From positions 1 to 19,010 of the forward strand of contig JAJZOS010000006.1 of the NCBI GenBank assembly GCA_021851985.1: a stretch of DNA of 19,010 nt. Reading direction: 5' to 3'. The notes beneath the pieces were generated by a model. It saw nothing but the letters and a program-made list of their open reading frames with translations, had not been told where the DNA came from and searched no databases. Position 1 is the first letter of the stretch; the number at the start of each line of letters is the position of its first letter. This document shows positions 1 through 6,099 of the stretch, one piece after another. The translations under genes were made by a program, and so were the position numbers. The DNA comes from Microcaldota archaeon (GTDB lineage Archaea > Micrarchaeota > Micrarchaeia > Micrarchaeales > CABMGC01).

Positions 1-67
1 CCCTATTTTGAACCCGCGACCATCAGCTTAGAAGGCTGTTGCTCTGTCCAAGCTGAGCTACGGGCCC
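1..67 (-). tRNA. tRNA-Arg (anticodon TCT), 5' part; T-loop interrupted and cut by window edge
   Basis: Read on the minus strand from 67, the acceptor 5' strand is GGGCCCG, then T8, A9, a D-stem GCTC/GAGC, and an anticodon loop CTTCTAA with anticodon TCT at 32-30. The anticodon stem ACAGC/GCTGA has a mismatch at 27-43. The variable loop follows, then the T-stem 5' strand GCGGG and TTCAAA. The sequence then continues ATAGGG instead of the expected TCCCGC that would pair with the T-stem. The 3' half is therefore either displaced by an intron inserted in the T-loop (about position 59/60) or missing. Non-canonical tRNA introns, including in the T-arm, are established in archaea, and the other tRNA in this window has one. 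The rest lies beyond the left edge, so a truncated pseudo-tRNA cannot be excluded. Confidence 0.85.
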
Positions 68-867
68 GCATTGCGCATAAACTTAGCGGTGCTAATATTA
101 AAGAACCTTTTTGTATTTTCAGTTAATATGTGCGCAGCATCTTCATATCGCATGCCTTTGGCATCAGCTATAATACTTACCGCCTTGTCGACATCGGAAG
201 GCGACGAATTTGCAGTCGGCGAATCTGTTTCCGCCATCAGGTTCCCAATCGGCACGGCTTTTATGGCAGATGTCCTGGATCCTGATTTTAAGGGTGGCAC
301 AGATATCATATAGCCGCGCCGCGCCGCTTCAATTGCATTATCTACATTGCCTTCAAAGAAATGCAGATGCACTGCATGTGCATCCTTTTCATCAAGTATG
401 TGCAGCACCTGTTGCATCGCATCCCTGGAATGCACGCTTATAGGCAGGTTTAGTTCATTTGAAAGGTCTATGAACGTTTCAAACAGCGCGATCTGCTTCT
501 CAATGCCTTTAATCCCATTTGCGTGTGTAAAATCCAGGCCGATTTCGCCTATAGATTTAACGATATTCTTATTCTCCCTTATCAAGCGTATATTATATTC
601 TATCTCATCGTCGCCTATATTCTCTGCGTAATCGGGGTGTATGCCCAATGCGGGGAATACATGCCTGCCATCAGATACCTCAAGTGTCTTAAGGTTTGAT
701 TTGGTATCTATTCCATTGCTTATCATGGTTGCCACTCCCCCAGCAACTGCGTCAGCTATCGCGCTGCCATCAAAGGCATATAGATGGCAATGCGCATCTG
801 CCAACTCGATCAATGTTTTATATTTTGATTCATCTTCAGAAGTAATCTGTTTCGCGATTGCCGCCAT
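58..867 (-). CDS. TatD-family metal-dependent hydrolase (putative DNase)
   Basis: A 269-residue protein with the TatD amidohydrolase-like TIM-barrel signature. It has the metal-binding HxH at residues 26-28 (DAHCH), IHPDY near 76-80, the catalytic glutamate in GEIGLDF (E108), SVHSR, LHFFEG and the closing AETDSP aspartate. The family consists of Mg-dependent 3'-5' exonucleases/deoxyribonucleases in the cytoplasm. The start is placed at the ATG at 865-867. The open frame extends to 1080, but the upstream part lacks family motifs and overlaps the divergent gene and its promoter. A TATA-like stretch (minus strand, about 900-910) precedes the ATG. The TAG stop at 60-58 is formed by T8-A9-G10 of the tRNA-Arg, so the last ten bases are shared with the tRNA. 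The exact substrate is unknown. Confidence 0.9.
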   Translation of the reverse strand: MAAIAKQITSEDESKYKTLIELADAHCHLYAFDGSAIADAVAGGVATMISNGIDTKSNLKTLEVSDGRHVFPALGIHPDYAENIGDDEIEYNIRLIRENKNIVKSIGEIGLDFTHANGIKGIEKQIALFETFIDLSNELNLPISVHSRDAMQQVLHILDEKDAHAVHLHFFEGNVDNAIEAARRGYMISVPPLKSGSRTSAIKAVPIGNLMAETDSPTANSSPSDVDKAVSIIADAKGMRYEDAAHILTENTKRFFNISTAKFMRNAGP

Positions 868-925
868 ATAATTACCAAAGCAGTATGCAACTGAGGCATA
901 ACCTGTAATAAATGTAATGTTAGGT

Positions 926-939
926 AAAATATAATTATA
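926..939 (+). promoter_or_regulatory. TATA-like promoter element for the DUF929 gene
   Basis: The A/T-only stretch AAAATATAATTATA matches an archaeal TATA box in the 73-base gap between divergent starts. A transcript starting about 25 bases downstream would begin near 955-965. That would exclude a GTG start at 941 and favour the GTG at 971. This is inferred by position only. Confidence 0.5.
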
Positions 940-970
940 TGTGATACAAAATTTCATACAAGGTAATGCA

Positions 971-2080
971 GTGCGATACAAAAAAAATTCTGGAAAATCG
1001 AAGATCCCATATAAGGGCATAAACGTCGCATTGCTTGTAATTATAATAGCATTGCTGGCAGTGGCATTCTCCGACATCAATTCATTGAATGCTAAGATCA
1101 GCTCATTGCAAAGTAACGTGACGCTGCTCTCATCCCAGCCGGGATCTGCCGGCGCAGCTAATGGAACTTCGCTGCTTTCAATAAAAAGCTATAACATAAA
1201 TGGCAGCATGATAGTGCCAAACACATCATTGCCGGGATTTCCCGTCATAACTGCAAATGCTTCATTTGGGCAAAGGCTTACAAACATAAACAAGCCCCTC
1301 AATTCATCATATCTTTCGGTCATAAACAACGCACCTGATTCTTATTTTGAAACTGCTGGCCTCATGCTGCTCAACGGCAGCATAAACAACAATGTAGGCG
1401 TTACACCTATAAAAGTTAACCCGTTCATACTCAACGGCAAGCCGACAGTAATATACCTTGGGTCTATAACATGCGTATTCTGCGGGGAGAACAGGTGGGC
1501 AATGGCTCTTGCACTGGGAAGGTTTGGGAATTTTTCTCATTTATTCGAAGGATATAGCTCTTTCGGCGACCACGACCTGCCTACCTTGTATTGGTCCCCG
1601 TCGCACTACAACATTTCTGCGGAAGATCTTGGCAATTTTTACAGCAGCAAATATCTTAATTTCATATCTATAGACGATGCAATGCCGATAACCAGCGGCT
1701 TCCAACTCAATTCTCCTGCACTTATGCAGCAAAGGATAAATGCTACTGGCAATGTGCCGTACAAAGATGCATTTGAATTTATAGCAAGGCTGAACAATTT
1801 CCAGGGCACTCCATATACTATATGGGGCAAATACAATGTGCCGGGCGCAGACGCGGTGGATTTTGGCAATTCTACACCAACAACGCAAAACCTTACGCTT
1901 ACGTATATGACCCATAAGGATGTGTTTAACGCCCTCTCAAAGCCGAGCGATCAATTCGCATGGACTGAATATGCGGCCGCTGACATATACATAGCAATGG
2001 CGTGTTCGTCCATCAACAATTCAGCGCCCATATGCACTCTGCCTGCGATACAGCAGATGGAGATAAAAGGAGGGTATTGA
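971..2080 (+). CDS. DUF929 family protein, membrane-anchored thioredoxin-like with CxxC
   Basis: A 369-residue protein. It has a short basic N-terminus, one membrane anchor at about residues 18-34 (INVALLVIIIALLAVAF), a polar sequon-rich linker, then a domain with GSITCVFCGENRW (Cys168 and Cys171) and later LPTLYWSP. These features match the archaeal DUF929 family, which resembles thioredoxin folds. Two further cysteines occur near the C-terminus (CSSINNSAPIC). The likely role is an extracytoplasmic thiol-disulfide protein, which is inference because DUF929 has no established reaction. The chosen start is GTG 971, which has AAGGT about 8 bases upstream and fits the TATA position. The in-frame GTG at 941 would add ten residues. 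The stop TGA overlaps the next gene's ATG (TGATG), indicating translational coupling. Confidence 0.8.
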   Translation: MRYKKNSGKSKIPYKGINVALLVIIIALLAVAFSDINSLNAKISSLQSNVTLLSSQPGSAGAANGTSLLSIKSYNINGSMIVPNTSLPGFPVITANASFGQRLTNINKPLNSSYLSVINNAPDSYFETAGLMLLNGSINNNVGVTPIKVNPFILNGKPTVIYLGSITCVFCGENRWAMALALGRFGNFSHLFEGYSSFGDHDLPTLYWSPSHYNISAEDLGNFYSSKYLNFISIDDAMPITSGFQLNSPALMQQRINATGNVPYKDAFEFIARLNNFQGTPYTIWGKYNVPGADAVDFGNSTPTTQNLTLTYMTHKDVFNALSKPSDQFAWTEYAAADIYIAMACSSINNSAPICTLPAIQQMEIKGGY

Positions 2081-2589
2081 TGAAAAAAGGTTTTTTTTCA
2101 AGCCGCGCCCATATATTGAAAAAGGTATTTACAAAGCCTGCATATATAGCAATAGCGGTAGCTGCATTCATAGCCTACTATCTTTTTTACAATTATCTGA
2201 TAAGGCTGAGCAGTTATGGGATATTCATAACCACCGTACCTATGTATATGGTAGACACGCTGATAGCAACATCTGCAATTCTGCTGAGTTTGAGCGTCTT
2301 CGGAATTATGCAAAGCAGGCGAAGGCGCAAATCCATTTCTAAATCCGCTATACCTAGCAGTGCAATAAGCGTGGCTATGCCCTCCGTCGGCGGGTTGGTG
2401 GCAAGCTGTGGATGCGAAACGCCCATCCTTGGATCCATATTGTATCCGTTGGGCCTTAATTTCATAGCTGTGGGCAATGTGATATCATTCATATCTAGAT
2501 ATAATTTCACCCTTTTGGGGATTTTTATAGCGATAAATATGATGCTAATTTTTTATCAGTCTGGAAAAATGCCTAAAACCATCATATAG
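2080..2589 (+). CDS. Four-helix membrane protein with Cys-x-Cys, partner of the DUF929 protein
   Basis: A 169-residue hydrophobic protein with a basic N-terminus. Predicted membrane segments lie at about residues 21-42, 48-77, 94-135 (possibly hairpinned) and 143-160, with a basic cytoplasmic loop RRRRK at 80-84. A Cys-x-Cys (C110, C112) sits in the conserved-looking stretch VASCGCETPILGS within or next to the third hydrophobic segment. The ATG overlaps the DUF929 stop by one base and is preceded by a strong SD (AGGAGGGT at about 2069-2076). The two proteins are thus made together. I do not recognise a named family. Electron relay to or from the DUF929 cysteines is a plausible inference from the pairing, not something the sequence proves. 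Confidence 0.8.
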   Translation: MKKGFFSSRAHILKKVFTKPAYIAIAVAAFIAYYLFYNYLIRLSSYGIFITTVPMYMVDTLIATSAILLSLSVFGIMQSRRRRKSISKSAIPSSAISVAMPSVGGLVASCGCETPILGSILYPLGLNFIAVGNVISFISRYNFTLLGIFIAINMMLIFYQSGKMPKTII

Positions 2590-2729
2590 CCAATAATGCC
2601 CATGCCTATTGCCCAAAGACATGAATTGGAAGGTATTTAAATTTTGCTATCGCATGTTAAACGTTCAAGAATGGGTTAAATGGTTGTTACATAAATCGGA
2701 AAAGAAAGTGTTGAATGCAAGGTGGTAAA

Positions 2730-2909
2730 ATGAATGCAATATCCAAAATGATAATGCACTACAAGAGAGCAAAGAGGGAACAGAAATTAGCCAGCGATCC
2801 AAATAATGACAGGAAATTCATAGTAATAAAGGACAGCCCGTATTCATGGCATATGGAATGGCTTGACGAATACGAAGCGTCTCAGAAAGAAGCAGAATCG
2901 CATAACTGA
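2730..2909 (+). CDS. Small hypothetical protein, 59 residues
   Basis: A short charged protein, not recognised. It has a basic first half (HYKRAKREQK) and an acidic, aromatic second half (SWHMEWLDEYEASQKEAE), so it looks like a small soluble helical protein. The ATG at 2730 has GGTGG four bases upstream, the same SD and spacing seen elsewhere in the window, which is why this start is preferred over the ATG at 2715. A TATA-like TATTTAAATTTT lies at about 2634-2645. A 24-codon open frame ending in TAA at 2726-2728 stops just before the start and might be a leader. The reality of the gene is supported by start signals only. Confidence 0.55.
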   Translation: MNAISKMIMHYKRAKREQKLASDPNNDRKFIVIKDSPYSWHMEWLDEYEASQKEAESHN

Positions 2910-2964
2910 TTTTAAGCTGGCATTTTCCAAGGCGTCAGAAGCAGAAGATAAAGCGGCGTAATTC

Positions 2965-2980
2965 CCTGCCTGAAAGCAGG
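2965..2980. repeat. Hairpin CCTGC/GCAGG in the gap before the V4R gene
   Basis: CCTGC at 2965-2969 and GCAGG at 2976-2980 form a five-base-pair stem with the loop CTGAAA, followed by AGTCTCACTT. The arrangement is loosely reminiscent of hairpins at IS200/IS605 ends, but no transposase or TnpB remnant is visible. It could equally be a terminator for the small gene ending at 2909. The function is unknown. Confidence 0.3.
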
Positions 2981-3074
2981 AGTCTCACTTAGGTCCGAAT
3001 ACCTTGATATAATTGCACTACTGATAAAACATATCAACTTTTTTAGATTTGTAGCATATAATATATTTGGTGTA

Positions 3075-4268
3075 ATGATGCCATCCGGCAGGGGATATGG
3101 GCATGTCAAGCCCAAACATGGAAGTGGCAAAACTAAAATCACCCATCCAAAAAATAAAACCCGGAATAGGCATGCGTATTCTAGAACCAAACCTGCTATG
3201 GCAAAAAAACGCACGAAAAATGCCAAACGCCATGCGGGCATACGTTTGCATAAAGCTTTACGCACGGGAGATCTGCAAGAGAAGAAAACAACCAAGCGCA
3301 TGCATTCAAATCAAGATGCGCATGCCATCGTTCCAAAATCCATAAACGAGGCCCTTATCCTGGACATACTCGGAAACCGCGATTCTGGAACCACCAGCGG
3401 CGAAAGCGTGCTTCTTGCGCAGATTCTGTCAGGCTTTACTAAAAGCATGAGAAAACTTTCATACATGGCGGGCATATCCAACGGCATGTTCTTATACCGG
3501 ATCAATAAACTGCAGAAACGTTACGCATGGTATCAGGATTCAGTAAAGGACCTATCAGAATTCTTCGAGAAAGCAGGATATATGGCATCGAGCTATGACA
3601 TTTTTCCAGACAAGGTAGTCATAAAGCTTTACGGTGCGGGCCCAGACCTCGGGGGAAATATGCACGTTTTCGAATCCGGCGTAATATCCGGATTCCTTAC
3701 TGCAGCTATCGGGCATTATGTCCCGGTCAGCGAGGAGGAATGCGGGCACGCGGGCGCCAGCTATTGCAGGTTCTCAACATCCAATTCCAAAGCTGCTTCA
3801 GATGTGAATAAGGACAACCTTCGCCATATAAACGCTCTTGCTAAATACATCTCAGATGGCAAGCCTACTGCAAAACCAGACACGTTTTCAAAGAGCTATC
3901 TTAATCTTATATACCAGGTTATAATGGAAAGGGAATATCTTGATAATATGAAGGATTTGCTGGGCTACTTCGGGAAAACCATACTGCAGATGTCCAATGC
4001 AAAGAAACCCAAGAAGCTGAAGGACGGCGGTCTGGCCGCATTGGCGCAGCAAAACATAAACCTATTAAACCTTGGCAAGTTAAATATTAAGAGCGCCAAT
4101 GCGCTGGACGCTGAACTGATGTTCGATTCATCACAGTCCCGCAGCGAATTCGTGGAACTCGCAGTAGCCTTCCTAAGCGGGGTACTTGGAAAAGATATGG
4201 CCTGTGACGCCAAGCTCAAGAGCGAAAATGATTTATACAGCATACGAATAAATAAAAAGAATAAGTGA
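3075..4268 (+). CDS. V4R (4-vinyl reductase-like) domain protein with a basic N-terminal tail
   Basis: A 397-residue soluble protein. Residues 1-78 form a low-complexity tail rich in Lys, Arg and His. Residues about 115-235 resemble the V4R domain, a small-molecule-binding fold found in archaeal and bacterial regulators and pigment enzymes. The typical end is seen: ESGVISGFLTA, then SEEECGHAGASYCRF with Cys223 and Cys231. The remainder (240-397) is charged and unassigned. It lies 18 bases upstream of secY on the same strand, so the two are probably co-transcribed. The start is uncertain: ATG 3075 (or 3078) has GGTG close by, but the TATA-like ATATAATATATTT at 3056-3068 is very near, and internal ATGs at 3198 and 3300 would remove the basic tail. 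Ligand and role are unknown. Confidence 0.7.
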   Translation: MMPSGRGYGHVKPKHGSGKTKITHPKNKTRNRHAYSRTKPAMAKKRTKNAKRHAGIRLHKALRTGDLQEKKTTKRMHSNQDAHAIVPKSINEALILDILGNRDSGTTSGESVLLAQILSGFTKSMRKLSYMAGISNGMFLYRINKLQKRYAWYQDSVKDLSEFFEKAGYMASSYDIFPDKVVIKLYGAGPDLGGNMHVFESGVISGFLTAAIGHYVPVSEEECGHAGASYCRFSTSNSKAASDVNKDNLRHINALAKYISDGKPTAKPDTFSKSYLNLIYQVIMEREYLDNMKDLLGYFGKTILQMSNAKKPKKLKDGGLAALAQQNINLLNLGKLNIKSANALDAELMFDSSQSRSEFVELAVAFLSGVLGKDMACDAKLKSENDLYSIRINKKNK

Positions 4269-4286
4269 CAAATTCAAGTTGATCCT

Positions 4287-5738
4287 ATGGCTTTGGAATT
4301 CATGGACAAGATAGCCCCATACATACCGTCAATAAAAGGTCCAGCTAAGCCTCTCTCTTTAAGGGAGAAGATGTACTGGACGGCAGGCATACTTACGGTA
4401 TATTTCTTGCTCTATAACATATATGCGATAGGCGTTAATCCTACCGCAGTTACGCAGCCGCTGCTGCAGCTTATAAGCATAATATTTGCGGCGAAGGTCG
4501 GCAGCCTCATCACCGTAGGCATAGGTCCGATAGTATTGTCTAGCATAATATTGCAGCTCGTATCTGGGTCAGGCATAATAAAGATAGACCTTAATGACAT
4601 AACCAACAAATCGAGATGGCAGGCAATGCAGAAGCTCTTCGCCATATCAATAGCAGTAATAGAATCATTGATATTCGTCATAAGCGGATATGTGCCGGTA
4701 GCATCACCGTCGGTCATAGGATACGTCGTGCTGCAGATGGCAATCGGCGCCATAATAATAATATTCCTCGACGAAATAATGACAAAATACGGGATAACAT
4801 CAGGTATAAATATATTCATAGCTGCTGGTGTTTCTTATGCGATAGTAGCAGGAACATTCAGCATACTGATACCAGAGGCTATAGCTGCCATTCAGGCCGG
4901 CGGTGCAGCTGCACCTGCAAACGCGCTGATGGCATTTGGCCCGCTCTTCTTTGCGGTAATAATATTCTTAGTGAGCATATATGCGTATGAAATGAAAGTG
5001 GAACTTCCCCTAAGCTTTGAGCAATTGCGGGGCATTGGGGGTCGGCTTCCAATTCCATTTTTGTACGTAAGCGTACTCCCAGTCATACTTGCATCATCGC
5101 TAGAGCTCAGCCTCACGGTATGGTTTAGATTCCTTGCAGGGGTCCATGGCACATTTGCCGGCCTTGCGAAGTTCATAGCATTTTACCAGCCAGTGGGAGG
5201 CTCATTGCAATTGAGCGGTGGATTGGCATACCTTATATCCCCCACATTTCCATTGCCGTATGCAGCACCGTATGGAATAGGCGGATATGGTGCATATTTC
5301 GGCTATTTGCTGACCCATACAAGTGAGCTCTTTCTACCATGGGGCGGGATGCTGTTGATTCCAGAGTGGATACATGTCCTAGTATATATAGGCGTGCTTC
5401 TTGTGCTTTGCGTGATATTCGGGAAGTTCTGGATAGAAATGACCGGGCAGAGTCCAAAACATCTTGCAGAGCAACTTGGCACAACAGGATGGCAGATACC
5501 TGGCTTCAGAAGAGACCCAAGGATTATAGAAAACGTGCTCAACAAATACATACCAAATGTTACTGTATTGGGCAGCCTGTTCGTAGGATTCCTTGCAGCC
5601 ATAGCAACGCTCACGGGCGCCATAGGCACAGGCATGGGGATACTTCTTACGGTCGGTATAATCTACATGGTATACCAGCAGCTGCTGCAAGAAAACCTAT
5701 ACGAAACATATCCGATACTTGAGAAGATCACGAAATAG
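4287..5738 (+). CDS. secY: Protein translocase subunit SecY
   Basis: A 483-residue polytopic membrane protein matching archaeal SecY/Sec61-alpha, the channel of the Sec translocon. Visible family features are the N-terminal amphipathic stretch PYIPSIKGPAKPLSLREK, the first membrane helix, the plug-region segment with IGPIVLSSIILQL, the repeated ITSGINIFIAAG, and the long cytoplasmic loops (YEMKVELPLSFEQLRGIGGR; GQSPKHLAEQLG) that contact the ribosome. About ten membrane helices fit the family, and the length is normal. The partners would be SecE and Sec-beta, neither of which is seen here. The start ATG 4287 is 18 bases after the V4R gene, with GTTGATC just upstream as a partial SD. In many archaea secY follows ribosomal protein genes such as uL15; here it does not. 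Confidence 0.97.
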   Translation: MALEFMDKIAPYIPSIKGPAKPLSLREKMYWTAGILTVYFLLYNIYAIGVNPTAVTQPLLQLISIIFAAKVGSLITVGIGPIVLSSIILQLVSGSGIIKIDLNDITNKSRWQAMQKLFAISIAVIESLIFVISGYVPVASPSVIGYVVLQMAIGAIIIIFLDEIMTKYGITSGINIFIAAGVSYAIVAGTFSILIPEAIAAIQAGGAAAPANALMAFGPLFFAVIIFLVSIYAYEMKVELPLSFEQLRGIGGRLPIPFLYVSVLPVILASSLELSLTVWFRFLAGVHGTFAGLAKFIAFYQPVGGSLQLSGGLAYLISPTFPLPYAAPYGIGGYGAYFGYLLTHTSELFLPWGGMLLIPEWIHVLVYIGVLLVLCVIFGKFWIEMTGQSPKHLAEQLGTTGWQIPGFRRDPRIIENVLNKYIPNVTVLGSLFVGFLAAIATLTGAIGTGMGILLTVGIIYMVYQQLLQENLYETYPILEKITK

Positions 5739-5799
5739 GCAGAAATTTTTGCCCCTTTCGTTTCTTCCTCGTCTAAAAGATGCACCAGAAACTCCAACA

Positions 5800-5811
5800 T
5801 TTAAATATTCT
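5800..5811 (+). promoter_or_regulatory. TATA-like element upstream of the 39-codon ORF
   Basis: ATTTAAATATTC lies about 30-35 bases before the ATG at 5840, a suitable distance for an archaeal promoter. It supports transcription of the small frame that follows. This is position-based inference. Confidence 0.4.
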
Positions 5812-5839
5812 GAGGGGGTATAATTACCAACGAGAGAAA

Positions 5840-5959
5840 ATGACGATTGCGGTTTTGCCCCTGACGATTGCGATTGTGCTGTTTGCCCTGTGGGGTTATG
5901 TAGTGTACCGCTGGTGGGTGAAGCCGCTCCGCCAAACGCTGCAACAGAAACAGAAATAG
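5840..5959 (+). CDS. Possible 39-residue single-pass membrane peptide
   Basis: The open frame from ATG 5840 to TAG 5957-5959 encodes a hydrophobic N-terminal helix (TIAVLPLTIAIVLFALWGY), then VVYRWWVKPLRQ and a polar Gln/Lys tail. That layout fits a small membrane subunit or regulator. A TATA-like box lies about 35 bases upstream. No clear SD is adjacent (CGAGAGAAA). Codon use differs from its neighbours: all three isoleucines are ATT rather than ATA, and both arginines are CGC. The segment TGACGATTGCG occurs twice at its start. It resembles neither SecE nor Sec-beta. It could be a transferred small gene or a chance frame. Confidence 0.4.
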   Translation: MTIAVLPLTIAIVLFALWGYVVYRWWVKPLRQTLQQKQK

Positions 5960-6099
5960 TTGCATCGAATGCACCAAAGCTGAGGCCCATTTTCACAGCA
6001 TTAAGCCCTGCTGCTTTTGCTACGTTGATTGCACTCATTCCTTCTGGGAGCGTCGCACTGAATATACTTCCAAAATCTGCGCCGAGCGAACCTGCAAAA
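5960..6099 (-). other. Gene-poor gap with an orphan coding-like minus-strand frame
   Basis: Between the small ORF and the stop of the surface-protein gene, the minus strand carries an open frame. From just after a TGA at about 6096 it reads FAGSLGADFGSIFSATLPEG, then MSAINVAKAAGLNAVKMG and SFGAFDATISVSV. The composition looks like real protein, but it has no start codon before an internal ATG at 6038 and trails into non-coding-like sequence beyond about 5930. It is in a different frame from the gene ending at 6100. A decayed gene fragment is one explanation. No hit can be named. Confidence 0.3.

Noticed and set aside
868..1080. Upstream extension of the TatD-family gene
   Set aside because: The added 71 residues hold no family motif, overlap the divergent DUF929 gene antisense, and would pass through its promoter.
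4412..4819. 135-codon minus-strand open frame opposite secY
   Set aside because: An antisense shadow of a clearly conserved SecY region.
5840..5959. 39-residue peptide as a SecE or Sec-beta subunit because it follows secY
   Set aside because: Its single helix is N-terminal, followed by a basic tail. SecE and Sec-beta have the helix after a cytoplasmic segment, and no motif of either is present.
5697..6038. 113-codon minus-strand open frame starting MSAINVAKAAG
   Set aside because: Its 3' part runs antisense into the end of secY and becomes non-protein-like (RRGRNERGKNF). Only the first part looks coding and it has no convincing start, so it is reported as a possible fragment rather than a gene.
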